A DNA stretch of 36,690 nucleotides from Granulosicoccaceae bacterium (GTDB lineage: Bacteria > Pseudomonadota > Gammaproteobacteria > Granulosicoccales > Granulosicoccaceae), in NCBI GenBank assembly GCA_020629835.1, contig JAHDCO010000040.1, forward strand, positions 1 through 36,690, in the 5' to 3' direction. The translations under genes were made by a program, and so were the position numbers. A model generated the notes under the pieces. The model searched no databases. It was not told where the DNA came from and worked only from the letters and a program-made list of their open reading frames with translations. Of this stretch, positions 8,734 to 19,972 are shown in pieces. Numbering within the stretch: position 1 is the first letter of the stretch; each line of letters opens with the position of its first letter.

Positions 8734-8758
8734 GCCCCTAAGCCCATCAACTAGGGGC
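8734..8758 (-). promoter_or_regulatory. Hairpin in the leader between the DUF2244 gene and coxB
   Basis: GCCCCTA (8734-8740) pairs with TAGGGGC (8752-8758) around an 11-nt loop. It lacks a T-run on either strand, so it may be a weak terminator for the upstream gene or a leader structure of the cox operon. Three copies of ATCAAC on the plus strand (GTTGAT on the minus strand) lie at 8746, 8761 and 8774. Confidence 0.3.
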
Positions 8759-8779
8759 CAATCAACCAAGTCAATCAAC

Positions 8780-9250
8780 TTAAGGCAGCCAAACTTTCAA
8801 TTTGTTGTAGAGAATCCTTTTCTCATCTCGCCCCAGCGCCTTGCCGAGGGCATAACGACGTCCATGCGCCCCTACCGATAAATCACCCACTTCAAACTCG
8901 CTCTCGGGGCAGTCGTACTTCAAGCGAGACCAGTGCCGTGGCAAAGCAACTTGCCTGTCCGGCTGGGTTTCGCCCCATTCCAACTTCACCGCATCATCTG
9001 CAACGGTGATTACTTCTTTGCGAGCCAAACGCTTCACGGTGAGGTAAAGGCAGTACAAAACCAGAAGCACTTCCGCTCCGGCAAACGGAATAATCAGCCA
9101 AAGCCCTTGAGATGCCATCGCCAAAGCTATACCCATAATGACGACGCCAAGAGACCCCGCCAGCCAAAGGTTCGCTCGCCAGCTCATTGACTGGTTGCCT
9201 TGAACAACAAAACGAACCGCGTTTGGTGATAAAGATTGTTCACTGATCAT
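8780..9250 (-). CDS. DUF2244 domain-containing membrane protein
   Basis: The 156-residue product has two adjacent hydrophobic helices (about 27-45 and 49-70) followed by a soluble domain ending in VGAHGRRYALGKALGRDEKRILYNKLKVWLP, which matches the DUF2244 family (integral membrane proteins, function unknown). Members are often encoded beside oxidase subunit II genes, as here, where it lies about 100 bp upstream of coxB on the same strand. I assign no specific activity. The upstream gene on the same strand ends 57 bp before its start. Confidence 0.85.
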   Translation of the reverse strand: MISEQSLSPNAVRFVVQGNQSMSWRANLWLAGSLGVVIMGIALAMASQGLWLIIPFAGAEVLLVLYCLYLTVKRLARKEVITVADDAVKLEWGETQPDRQVALPRHWSRLKYDCPESEFEVGDLSVGAHGRRYALGKALGRDEKRILYNKLKVWLP

Positions 9251-9307
9251 GAGGATCTTTAACCTTAGCTGAGTACGCAGGACATCTCATAAAACAACCC
9301 TTCTAGT

Positions 9308-10234
9308 TTACCGTTTCCACGAACCTTTCAGGTTGTTAACAGGAAAAGCGAATTCGTCAACAGAGCTATTCCTTCTTGGGTTCAATTCTGCTTTCCACGC
9401 ATGACCGTGCACCAACTCAAGTCCAACCGTAAAACGAGACGTTTCACCACGTACTTGCGACGCCATTCTCGGGGTTAGCAATCCCTTTCTTCGACCATAA
9501 GCGCTGTTCACTAATCCAAACACTTGCAATTCGTTTTCCAATGCGGTGACCGACGGGTAGTCCAACTGCAAATTGTCGCGATCCAATACTGGATCGGCGA
9601 GGCCTGCGGCTAACATCGCATCGCCCAAGTCGTGCATATCGATCAGCCCAAACACATGAGGATAGTCATCAACCCTGGCCCATAACTGCCTGTATTCCAG
9701 CAAGGTGTCAGGGCCCAGGCTGCTAAACATAAACGCACCGCCGGTTTTTAAAACGCGAGCGACCTCGGCAAAAACCTCGCCTGGGTTTTGACAAAAAGGT
9801 AAACAGCAATTTGAAATAACCAAATCAAATTGTTCATTTTCAAAGGGTAGTAAATGTGGGTTACCCGTCACTATTTTTTGTCTTGTCGATTGACCAAATG
9901 AAGTGATGCGGTCTAACCACCCCACTCGGCCGTCGTCTTTTGCGTCTGCACTCTGTTCATCCGCCAGGCGCAACCCAGTCACACTGGCCTTTGGATACAG
10001 CGCCTTTAACGCTGAAAACTGCTCCCCATCGCGGCAACCCAAATCCAGTATTTGGTTCGGTTCCAACAGCAGCAATGGCAGCCGCTCAATCAGCTGTTTA
10101 CTGATGGCCTCAAACACGCCCATATCAGCCTGCAGGCCCTGAGCTCGCGCTCTGAGCTGTGCTTTTCTCTGGGCACGAGCAACCACCGGGAAATCGTCGG
10201 GTGCAAAACCGTCAACGCCCATCAATCGGTACAC
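9308..10234 (-). CDS. BioC-like SAM-dependent methyltransferase
   Basis: A class I methyltransferase with the SAM-binding motif ILDLGCRDG at residues 62-70 and a later FDLVISNCCLPFCQNPGEVFAEVARVLKTGG (written here in two parts: FDLVISNCCLPFCQNP and GEVFAEVARVLKTGG), typical motif II and post-II segments. The C-terminal ELVHGHAWK is the short motif shared by BioC (malonyl-ACP methyltransferase) and related NDUFAF5-like enzymes. No other biotin gene is nearby, so I do not call it bioC. The frame opens with GTG at 10234; an ATG at 10222 is an alternative. It is divergent from plsY with a gap of about 40 bp. Confidence 0.8.
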   Translation of the reverse strand: MYRLMGVDGFAPDDFPVVARAQRKAQLRARAQGLQADMGVFEAISKQLIERLPLLLLEPNQILDLGCRDGEQFSALKALYPKASVTGLRLADEQSADAKDDGRVGWLDRITSFGQSTRQKIVTGNPHLLPFENEQFDLVISNCCLPFCQNPGEVFAEVARVLKTGGAFMFSSLGPDTLLEYRQLWARVDDYPHVFGLIDMHDLGDAMLAAGLADPVLDRDNLQLDYPSVTALENELQVFGLVNSAYGRRKGLLTPRMASQVRGETSRFTVGLELVHGHAWKAELNPRRNSSVDEFAFPVNNLKGSWKR

Positions 10235-10274
10235 TCGCTGTCGATGTTGCTTTTCTCTACCAAGGATTACTCAC

Positions 10275-10862
10275 GTGCTAACCGCATTAGTTGCTAGTTT
10301 GCTGGCTTACGCCGCAGGTTCTGTGTCTGCTGCCATTTTAGTCTGTAGAGCGCTGGGTTTACCCGATCCACGTAGTGATGGCTCAGGCAACCCCGGCGCT
10401 ACCAATGTTCTTCGCATCGGCGGTAAGAAAGCGGCGGCAATGACTTTGGCTGGAGACTTGGCCAAAGGCTTAATACCGGTTGCTATTGCGAACGCACTAA
10501 GCGACAACACCGCGCTCATCGCGCTAACCGGCTTGGGAGCGCTTCTAGGTCATTTATATCCGGTGTTTTTTGACTTCAAAGGCGGTAAAGGGGTGGCGAC
10601 TGCATTTGGTGTTTGCTTTGGCTTGCACATACTGGCAGGTGTGGCAGCAGCACTTTGCTGGTTTGCATGCGCAGCCGTATTCAAACGCTCTTCACTGGCC
10701 GCGCTAATCACGTTCGTTTTGATGCCCGTTTACTGGCTGCTGATGGGGCAAACCACTTACGCTGTGCTGGCAGTGATGATGGCGGGGTTAATCGTTTATA
10801 CCCACCGTGAAAATATTCAACGCTTACTGCAGGGAACTGAACCCAAAATTGGTAAACGTTAA
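10275..10862 (+). CDS. plsY: Acyl phosphate:glycerol-3-phosphate acyltransferase
   Basis: Inner-membrane enzyme of phospholipid synthesis that transfers an acyl group from acyl phosphate to glycerol 3-phosphate. The 195-residue product has about five hydrophobic helices and the PlsY motifs GSGNPGATN (residues 36-44) and [11 protein letters not shown] (near residue 97). It starts with GTG at 10275, supported by AAGGA at 10262-10266 with 8 nt spacing. Its last four bases overlap the end of the convergent tsaD gene. plsY and tsaD are commonly neighbours in gammaproteobacteria. Confidence 0.96.
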   Translation: MLTALVASLLAYAAGSVSAAILVCRALGLPDPRSDGSGNPGATNVLRIGGKKAAAMTLAGDLAKGLIPVAIANALSDNTALIALTGLGALLGHLYPVFFDFKGGKGVATAFGVCFGLHILAGVAAALCWFACAAVFKRSSLAALITFVLMPVYWLLMGQTTYAVLAVMMAGLIVYTHRENIQRLLQGTEPKIGKR

Positions 10863-11899
10863 ATAGGACTCAGCTCATGCAGCGGCCAACGCGGCTTGAC
10901 TGAGAAGCCTTCTCTACTGTCTCGCTGTCCGGCTTCGATCCGGAGCGCTCCGGCCAACGCGATCATGGCGCCGTTATCAGTACAAAATTCCAGCGCTGGG
11001 TAGAACGCATCTGCAGAGCGCGCTTCACAGAGTGCCTGCACCCGCTGACGCAGTTTCCTGTTGGCACTGACGCCACCGGATATCACCAATGTGCGGTGGC
11101 CCGTTGTGTCCAGCGCGCGCTCACATTTGCGCAGCAGCGTATCCACTACGGCTTCTTCGAAAGAGGCTGCCAAATCACTAAGCCAGGCCGCGCGGTCAGT
11201 TTCGCAGCCCGTTTGGCTGTCCTGCCATTGTCTGTGCTGCACGATGGCAGCGGTTTTTAAGCCACTGAAACTAAAATCCAGCCCGGGACGATCCAGCATG
11301 GGTCGCGGCAAACGCACCGCTTTTGCGTTGCCTTTTTCGGCCAGAGCAGCCAAATGCGGCCCGCCAGGGTATGGCAAGCCGAGTACCTTGGCAGTTTTAT
11401 CAAAGGCTTCACCGGCGGCGTCATCAATGGATTCCCCTAAGATTTCATAACGTCCAACGCCTTCCACATTGACCAGCAATGTGTGCCCTCCGGAGACGAG
11501 CAAACAGACAAATGGGTACGTGGGCGCAGGCGTTTCCAGCATGGGAGCTAACAAATGCCCCTCCATGTGATGCACACCCAAAGCCGGCACCCCAAGGCCA
11601 AAAGCCAGGGATGTGGAGAACTGAGCACCGGTCAATAGGGCTCCCGCTAAACCTGGCCCTCGGGTGTAGGCAACGCCGGCAATGTCCCGTCTGGCTACTT
11701 GCGTTTTCGTCAGTAAGGTATTGAAAAGTGGAACTAAACGCTTGATATGGTCACGTGATGCCAGCTCAGGTACCACACCGCCATACAACGCATGTTCGTC
11801 GATCTGACTGTGTAAAACGTGCCCCAAAAGACCGGCCTTTGTGTCGTACAAAGCCAGCCCGGTTTCATCGCAAGAGGACTCACATCCTAGGATAATCAT
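10859..11899 (-). CDS. tsaD: tRNA N6-adenosine threonylcarbamoyltransferase TsaD
   Basis: Transfers the threonylcarbamoyl group to A37 of tRNAs that read ANN codons, together with TsaB and TsaE. The 346-residue product begins [14 protein letters not shown], the usual N-terminus. The metal-binding motif is H111-M-E-G-H115 in [12 protein letters not shown], followed by CLLVSGGHT and SFSGLKTA, all typical of the Kae1/TsaD family. The frame extends upstream to 11977, but the start at 11899 matches the family and leaves room for the divergent rpsU promoter. Confidence 0.97.
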   Translation of the reverse strand: MIILGCESSCDETGLALYDTKAGLLGHVLHSQIDEHALYGGVVPELASRDHIKRLVPLFNTLLTKTQVARRDIAGVAYTRGPGLAGALLTGAQFSTSLAFGLGVPALGVHHMEGHLLAPMLETPAPTYPFVCLLVSGGHTLLVNVEGVGRYEILGESIDDAAGEAFDKTAKVLGLPYPGGPHLAALAEKGNAKAVRLPRPMLDRPGLDFSFSGLKTAAIVQHRQWQDSQTGCETDRAAWLSDLAASFEEAVVDTLLRKCERALDTTGHRTLVISGGVSANRKLRQRVQALCEARSADAFYPALEFCTDNGAMIALAGALRIEAGQRDSREGFSVKPRWPLHELSPI

Positions 11900-11905
11900 C
11901 AGTGA

Positions 11906-11935
11906 TTGAATTTCTGGACCATTAATCGCTATAAT
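11906..11935 (+). promoter_or_regulatory. Probable sigma-70 promoter of rpsU
   Basis: TTGAAT at 11906-11911 and a perfect TATAAT at 11930-11935 are separated by 18 bp and lie about 40 bp before the rpsU start codon, in the tsaD-rpsU divergent gap. Confidence 0.6.
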
Positions 11936-11976
11936 AACGGGCTTTTCGCGAACAATTTCCCTGAGTCCAGCAAGCA

Positions 11977-12192
11977 ATGCCGTCAGTTAAGGTTAAAGAA
12001 AACGAGCCGTTCGAAATGGCTCTGCGTCGATTCAAGCGCTCCTGTGAGAAAGCAGGTGTGCTGACCGAAACACGCCGCCGTGAGTTTTATGAAAAGCCCA
12101 CCGCCGAGCGTAAGCGCAAGGCAGCCGCGGCTGTAAAGCGTCACCAAAAGAAACTATCTAAAGAACAGTCTCGTCGAAACCGACTGTACTAG
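11977..12192 (+). CDS. rpsU: 30S ribosomal protein S21
   Basis: The 71-residue basic protein begins [20 protein letters not shown] and has the conserved family segment [19 protein letters not shown], then a lysine- and arginine-rich tail ending SRRNRLY. This is bS21, a component of the small subunit platform involved in initiation. It is divergent from tsaD, the classic arrangement, and precedes a YqeY-family gene. In many gammaproteobacteria dnaG and rpoD follow; here gltD and hemE do. Confidence 0.98.
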   Translation: MPSVKVKENEPFEMALRRFKRSCEKAGVLTETRRREFYEKPTAERKRKAAAAVKRHQKKLSKEQSRRNRLY

Positions 12193-12199
12193 GGTCTTA

Positions 12200-12279
12200 G
12201 CCAGTTAGGTCCACCCTGACTGGCAGATCAACGACTCCCAGCAAACTAAGCACGCTGCACCGAACCGTTCGGGTTCGGT
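12200..12279 (+). other. Intergenic stretch with two hairpins between rpsU and the YqeY gene
   Basis: GCCAGTTAGG (12200-12209) can pair with CCTGACTGGC (12215-12224), including one G-U pair. A second stem is formed by ACCGAAC (12259-12265) and GTTCGGT (12273-12279). Neither is followed by a T-run, so they could be processing sites or partial attenuators between rpsU and the downstream genes rather than full terminators. Confidence 0.35.
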
Positions 12280-12352
12280 CGCTGGGCCCCATCGGTCGGC
12301 ATCCTGCTTGACCAGGCCCGATCACAACCAGACTATCTCTACGGACACGTTA

Positions 12353-15268
<2,916 letters not shown>

Positions 15269-15280
<12 letters not shown>

Positions 15281-15294
15281 GGCGTCGCTTTGTT
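15269..15294 (+). terminator. Probable terminator overlapping the hemE stop codon
   Basis: AGCG and ACGC (15269-15277, with one bulged G) pair with GCGTCGCT (15282-15289) around the loop TAAG, followed by TTTGTT. The hemE stop codon lies partly in the loop. Confidence 0.5.
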
Positions 15295-15492
15295 CAAACG
15301 GTATAAGCAGTAGCTGGAAGTACCCCACTTCCTGTCGTGCAACGTAACTCACAAAAAACAACACATCGACTGTAAACAACTGTGTCCAGTGCCGAAACAC
15401 TCTGTAAGCATTGCGATGGGTGTGTTGATCACGGATTGCGCACACCGTGGGTCGTCGGCCTTGAGGGGGGCCGGCGATTCTAAATAAAGTAG

Positions 15493-15534
15493 TTCTCAGG
15501 GTTAGTACTTCCGAGCGTTAGTACTTCTCAGGGT
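15493..15534. repeat. Short compound direct repeat downstream of the glycosyltransferase gene
   Basis: GTTAGTACTTC occurs at 15501-15511 and 15517-15527, and TTCTCAGGGT at 15493-15502 and 15525-15534, so the two motifs interlock in a 42-bp stretch between hemE and the glycosyltransferase stop. The role is unknown. Confidence 0.6.
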
Positions 15535-15572
15535 GAAGGTACTTTTAAAAAAGTTGATTGGTGATGAACTCG

Positions 15573-16835
15573 CTACGCAGCGCGACGATAGTAAACCGGT
15601 GCTTCCTGGCTGCAACTTTCATATACACCCAGCACTTGGTTGGTCACTTTTTCCCAGGTAAAGCGCTCCTGCACTGTGCCAAAACCTTCCTCGGCCAAGC
15701 GCGCGGCGAAAGCATCGTTACTCAATACGCGCTGCAAACCACGAGCAATCGCTTCGGGCGAATCGTCAACCAATAGCCCGTCCACTTCACTCTGGATAAC
15801 GCAACGACTCACCGGGCGGTTAAGCGCAATAACGGGTGTACCGCAGGCCATGGCCTCGATATAGACACCGCCTAAGCTCTCTCGTCGGGACGGAACGCAA
15901 AGTACTGCTGCCTCTTCCAACAACGCACGCTTCATAGGCTGAGAGACGTCTTGAATCAAATGCACGCGCTCGTGGCGCCGAAGCTCGGCCATCTCATCTT
16001 TGAACGCTGTGCTACTGCCCTCTGCCGGAATAACGACTACCAGTTGAGTTTCGTCATCGGTTTGTTTGAGCAGGTTGAACGCGGCAAGTAATGACGTATA
16101 GCCCTTTTCAGGAACCAAGCGGCCAAGAAAAAGTATGAACTTCTCAGACAACAGATGATTGTGTTGGCCCTGTTCTTCAATCGGGTTCCGGTCTTCCAAA
16201 ATCGGGGCATAAGGCACGATCGATATTTTCGAAGCCTCCACACCGTGAGCGCTTAGCCAGCTTGCCTCATGAGAGGTTAAGGCAATAATGGCATCAGCTT
16301 TACTGTACAACCAATGGAAACTGGGAGAATCCCAGGCGCTGCCCTGGTCGGATGTGTCCAGTATGTTGGGTGTAAATACAAACGGAATATTCCGCTGCTT
16401 CGCAATGATTGCAGCCAAACACGCCGCTTCAGTCAAGCCGTTGTATATGAAATGAATGCGATCGGCATCAGCCAGCGCGCTTTCTGCAGATGCTTTGAGG
16501 GCTTTATAAAAACACAGATGAAACAGACGGCTTGCCACTTTGCTGCGTGAGCGCTGGGAACCCAAGACGTGTAGCAGCCAGGACCACTGGGGGTCTGGAT
16601 CAAGCGTTGTTGTGCATACGGACTGATCCCATTTTTTGATGGGCTCGGCAACAGCTGCAGCCAGTGCTAACGGCAGGTGTAAGTCCTCTGTGCGCGTGCA
16701 GTGCGATACCACACTCACGGATTGATGCCGCGCCAGGTTTTGCGCAAGTTCGCGGGAGTGAAACTCAGTCCCACCAACGGCTGGCCAATAGCGAGGCACC
16801 CACAGCACAGTATGTGAATCGGATAAGGATTTCAT
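15573..16835 (-). CDS. Glycosyltransferase family 4 protein
   Basis: The 420-residue product is a GT-B fold retaining glycosyltransferase. The N-terminal half opens with VLWVPRYWPAVGGTEFHSRELA, a typical acceptor-domain start (glycine-rich loop GGTE). The C-terminal half has FILFLGRLVPEKGYTSLLAAF (as FLGRLVPEKG) and the sugar-nucleotide signature YIEAMACGTPVIALNRP. The family transfers sugars from NDP-sugars to glycans or lipids; donor and acceptor cannot be told. It is not in an operon with other polysaccharide genes: hemE converges from one side, and the lipoprotein/LruC module diverges on the other. A role in exopolysaccharide or glycoconjugate synthesis is inferred. Confidence 0.9.
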   Translation of the reverse strand: MKSLSDSHTVLWVPRYWPAVGGTEFHSRELAQNLARHQSVSVVSHCTRTEDLHLPLALAAAVAEPIKKWDQSVCTTTLDPDPQWSWLLHVLGSQRSRSKVASRLFHLCFYKALKASAESALADADRIHFIYNGLTEAACLAAIIAKQRNIPFVFTPNILDTSDQGSAWDSPSFHWLYSKADAIIALTSHEASWLSAHGVEASKISIVPYAPILEDRNPIEEQGQHNHLLSEKFILFLGRLVPEKGYTSLLAAFNLLKQTDDETQLVVVIPAEGSSTAFKDEMAELRRHERVHLIQDVSQPMKRALLEEAAVLCVPSRRESLGGVYIEAMACGTPVIALNRPVSRCVIQSEVDGLLVDDSPEAIARGLQRVLSNDAFAARLAEEGFGTVQERFTWEKVTNQVLGVYESCSQEAPVYYRRAA

Positions 16836-17135
16836 TGATTCATTGTTGTTCTTTTACATCGAACGCTAAACACACCATCTCCTCAGTATTTAAACGTTCT
16901 GATTCGGAAAATGATCCTGTCGGATATATCGGTACACATTGAGTTTCATTTAGCCAAAAAGCTAGGCCCCTACCTGCCTGAACTGTGAATCGGATCTGGT
17001 AACCGGTTCTCATCACCGTGCCAATGAGATTCTCGAACTTTAAATCGCTTCGCCCAAGGCCGTCCCTATACGTAATGCATGTCCTTATATAGCAGGGCAC
17101 GCAACCATGATCATTTTCGGAAAAGGGAAGCCTTG
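16836..17135. other. 300-bp divergent intergenic region with conserved motif GTTCTCATC
   Basis: This gap separates the glycosyltransferase from the first lipoprotein gene. GTTCTCATC at 17006-17014 recurs at the same distance (130 nt) upstream of the second lipoprotein gene. GCCAATGAG (17020) and GCCCAAGGCCG (17052) also have close counterparts there (GCCAACGAG at 20215, GCCCGTGGCCG at 20262) with altered spacing. I see no convincing -35/-10 pair. A minus-strand frame of 86 codons (16840-17100) crosses the region but I do not accept it as a gene. Confidence 0.5.
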
Positions 17136-17651
17136 ATGAACAAATGCAAATTTTCGACCGGTAGTGGCCTGGTCATTCTCTCTTCGCTGTTGGTGGCCTG
17201 CGGCTCACCCAGTAATACAGGCGACCAGCCACTGCTCGGCGCTGCTCAGGGCGTTGGCCCAGCAGTGCCAGCGGTAGCGGAATTACCCGCCACGTTTGTA
17301 GAACTCTCTAACGAAGAACTCACCGATTTAGCTGACGTTCCCGAAACAAAAACCTCCGACCTGTTAGTTGCGAGTGACTTCACATTCAGTACCTCGCGTC
17401 GTGTTGGCGTGTCTTTAGATATTCCAGAAGCGAGCGATATGCAGGCAGAGGCATCAATTTGTACTGACTACACGCTCTTGCCAGACGGAAGTTTTGACAT
17501 CAACTACGACAGTTGTGTGATGACAGCACCACTTGCCGGAGGCGTGTTTACCGACAAAGTCAATTTGGTTAACCAACACCAGAGCGCGGTGGCTGTGGTT
17601 TGGTTAGAAGACACAACTATGCAACCGATTTTTAGAGAATTCGAATTTTAA
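17136..17651 (+). CDS. Lipoprotein of unknown family, copy 1 of tandem lipoprotein/LruC module
   Basis: The 171-residue product starts at the ATG at 17136 (GGGAAG 5 nt upstream) rather than the earlier frame opening at 17079. It has a lipoprotein signal sequence with lipobox LLVAC, then CGSPSNTGDQPLLGAA. The mature part is mostly polar and acidic, with two further cysteines in CTDYTLLPDGSFDINYDSC that may form a disulfide, and it ends FREFEF. I do not recognise a family. A paralogue of identical length lies at 20323-20838; by eye they agree at well over half of positions, including LSNEELTDLADVPETKTSDL versus a closely similar segment. The LruC-domain gene follows 155 bp downstream. It is likely attached to the inner or outer membrane; the residue after the cysteine is glycine, which does not suggest inner-membrane retention. 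Confidence 0.85.
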   Translation: MNKCKFSTGSGLVILSSLLVACGSPSNTGDQPLLGAAQGVGPAVPAVAELPATFVELSNEELTDLADVPETKTSDLLVASDFTFSTSRRVGVSLDIPEASDMQAEASICTDYTLLPDGSFDINYDSCVMTAPLAGGVFTDKVNLVNQHQSAVAVVWLEDTTMQPIFREFEF

Positions 17652-17753
17652 TTAATACCAAGCAAACAGCCAGACGTTGACTTCACGAGCATCAGTTTGT
17701 ACTGAGGCTTAATCATCGTCAGTCAGTAGCTTGCCAAAGAACTGTTTCGTGCT

Positions 17754-17783
17754 TTGGCCAAAAAATTAAATAAAAAATATAAC
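17754..17783 (+). promoter_or_regulatory. Possible promoter of the first LruC-domain gene
   Basis: TTGGCC (17754-17759) and TATAAC (17778-17783) are spaced by an A-rich 18 bp, 24 bp before the ATG. Both hexamers are near consensus. A short stem (GCCAAAG 17733-17739 with CTTTGGC 17752-17758) overlaps the -35 region. Confidence 0.35.
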
Positions 17784-17806
17784 GTTGTAAAACGCAGAGC
17801 ACACAC

Positions 17807-19972
17807 ATGACTAGAGTACTCAAGCACTCCCTTGTTCCCTCCTGCTTGTTAGCAATTGGCCTGAACTTTTCTCCCGTGACCACAGCGGTTGCCGACCAGT
17901 TTGCTGGAAACGATTTTGCCCCCACAGCATTTACAGAATGCGCAGCCGAAGCGTTTTTAACGCAGGGCTCACAATCGATCACTTACGGTGTAAACCTGTT
18001 AACTGGTGACTACAGCGTGGCCAGCAGTAACCCAAATAACGATCCGGTCAAACTGAATGGCATGGGGTTTAATCCGCAGGATCGCTTTGCCTATGGGTGG
18101 AGCTACATCCACGGGCAACCCGCTCGCATACATTCTGACTGGTCGGTAGAGCCGTTTGGTACAAACACCAACATTACCAATTCAAATTTCTACGTGGGTG
18201 ATGTTTCGATTACTGACAATCGATACTACGTGTATCGCAATGGCAGTTCTTACGGGCTGTATTACTTTGAATTAGATCCGGATCACCCGAATTATCAAGA
18301 GATGCAGCTGGTACCTAACAGCAATACCATGAATATCGGTATTGCTGATTTTGCGTTTCATCCTTCCAACGGACTCGCGTATGCGGTTGATAGCTCAGGC
18401 AACCTCTATTCGATCAATGCCTCTGCCGGCACACGCTCGTTATTAGGCAATACGGGGGAAACCGGTACTTTCGGTGCCGCTTATTTTGATCCGGATGGTA
18501 ACTTGTATATAGGGCGTAACCAGGACGGTAAGATATTTCGAATCGCCATCGATGCAGGTTCCACAACAGCAGAAATTTTTGCCTCGGGTCCATCGGCATC
18601 ATTTAATGATGGATTTCGTTGTGCGATTGCCCCAGTTGGCTTAAGTGGCGGCGAATTACTTGATTTTGGTGATGCACCTGAAAGCTACGGTACATCCATT
18701 CAAACAAACGGCCCTCGACACGGCTTTTCTTCCGAACCTTCAAGTATTCGTTTGGGTAGCGTTGTAGACGGCGAATCCGACGCCTATGCACATCCGCTAA
18801 CCGATAACGACTCTGGCGTTGACGAAGACGGTATTACGTTTATCACGAACATTGTTCAACACCAAACCACGCGTGTGTCAGTTGATGCGCCCAATGGTGG
18901 ATTATTGAATGCCTGGATTGACGTTGATCGTAATGGAACGTTTGATCTGACTGATCAGGTGATCACAGATCAGGTACTGTCTGCCGGTCAGCAAATCGTA
19001 TCTTTCACCACACCATCCAACGTGGTAGAGGGTTCATCCTGGGCGCGTTTCCGCATCTCAAGCGTTTCAGGCGTTGAAGCAAAAGGTGGTGCGCCCGATG
19101 GCGAAGTGGAAGACTATCCGGTCAACCTGCTGCTAGACCCGGTCACGGTATCCCACTACCCCTCACGCACTGGTTTGGTAACCGTTGCTTTTGAGGATAA
19201 CTGGCCGTTTGAGGGTGACTATGATATGAATGATTTAGTAACCCAACTAAGAACAACCACCTACAAAGATTCTCGTGGCTTCACTCGCGTAGATATTACT
19301 GGACAAGTCAGTGCTGCCGGCGCCTTCTATGAAAATGGTTTCGCCATCCGGCTGCCTGGAGTAGCTAGGGCTGACATTGATGAAAACAATCTCGACTTTC
19401 AAATCAACACCGTAAGTCAGAATGAATCACCATTAGAAGCCGGTCGGCAGGAAGCGATTTTTATTGTTACCGAGAACGTGTTTGATCACGTCGCTAAAGG
19501 CCCCGATTGCGATTTTTATCGTTCGGAAGCAGGATGCGGTGCAGCCATTGAATTCACATTTAACTTAACCATCCCGTTTTCACAGCCTCAAAGCGTGCAG
19601 CTGTCAGGCGTATTTGATCCGTTCCTTTTTGCTACACCTGGCGCGTTCCACGGTGCTCACTTTACATCACCTCCAGGACGCAGTTACGAGATTCATGTGA
19701 AAAATCAGGCGCCCACAGAAGCGTTTGACATGAACTTGTTTGCCAACGTTGGGCAGGATGCATCGGATCCTGACAATGACCTGTACTACTTAACGAGTAA
19801 TGGTCTACCCTGGGCGTTGATTATCGGTGACGATTGGTTACACCCTAGAGAGCATGTGGAGATATCGGATGCTTATCCAAACTTCCAATCGTGGGCTACC
19901 AGTAACGGTGCGCTACACACTAACTGGTTTGAAGGTGAAAACGCGGATATGCCGTTGGTCTTTACTGAATAG
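17807..19972 (+). CDS. Secreted LruC/GEVEDY-domain protein, copy 1
   Basis: The 721-residue product has a signal peptide ending TTAVA (cleavage after A29). The mature N-terminal region (about 30-285) begins DQFAGNDFAPTAF, contains AFLTQGSQSITYGVNLLTGDY and repeated GAAYFDPDGNLYIGRNQDG-type strands, and resembles the beta-propeller-like DUF6923 family. A GEVEDY domain follows (about 286-440), with FGDAPESYGT at its start, a calcium-loop-like DVDRNGTFD, and GEVEDY itself at 432-437. The C-terminal region (about 459-721) is an LruC domain: FEDNWPFEGDYDMNDLV, and GDDWLHPREHVEISDAYP near the end. Cysteines are few and paired (FTECAAE, FRCAI, PDCDF, AGCGA). No membrane anchor or sorting tail is visible. 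LruC proteins have no established function. The neighbouring lipoprotein gene, also duplicated, is the likely partner. Confidence 0.85.
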   Translation: MTRVLKHSLVPSCLLAIGLNFSPVTTAVADQFAGNDFAPTAFTECAAEAFLTQGSQSITYGVNLLTGDYSVASSNPNNDPVKLNGMGFNPQDRFAYGWSYIHGQPARIHSDWSVEPFGTNTNITNSNFYVGDVSITDNRYYVYRNGSSYGLYYFELDPDHPNYQEMQLVPNSNTMNIGIADFAFHPSNGLAYAVDSSGNLYSINASAGTRSLLGNTGETGTFGAAYFDPDGNLYIGRNQDGKIFRIAIDAGSTTAEIFASGPSASFNDGFRCAIAPVGLSGGELLDFGDAPESYGTSIQTNGPRHGFSSEPSSIRLGSVVDGESDAYAHPLTDNDSGVDEDGITFITNIVQHQTTRVSVDAPNGGLLNAWIDVDRNGTFDLTDQVITDQVLSAGQQIVSFTTPSNVVEGSSWARFRISSVSGVEAKGGAPDGEVEDYPVNLLLDPVTVSHYPSRTGLVTVAFEDNWPFEGDYDMNDLVTQLRTTTYKDSRGFTRVDITGQVSAAGAFYENGFAIRLPGVARADIDENNLDFQINTVSQNESPLEAGRQEAIFIVTENVFDHVAKGPDCDFYRSEAGCGAAIEFTFNLTIPFSQPQSVQLSGVFDPFLFATPGAFHGAHFTSPPGRSYEIHVKNQAPTEAFDMNLFANVGQDASDPDNDLYYLTSNGLPWALIIGDDWLHPREHVEISDAYPNFQSWATSNGALHTNWFEGENADMPLVFTE

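Noticed and set aside
15454-15475. GTCGGCC/GGCCGGC hairpin as a terminator for the glycosyltransferase or hemE
   Set aside because: Imperfect stem with no T-run, and a better terminator candidate sits at the hemE stop codon.
16840-17100. Minus-strand frame of 86 codons just upstream of the glycosyltransferase
   Set aside because: No recognisable domain, no clear ribosome binding site, and it covers the conserved upstream region of the first lipoprotein gene. The equivalent region of copy 2 has no matching frame.
17733-17758. Stem GCCAAAG/CTTTGGC before the first LruC gene as a terminator
   Set aside because: It is followed by a run of A rather than T on the coding strand, and the second copy of the module has no counterpart.
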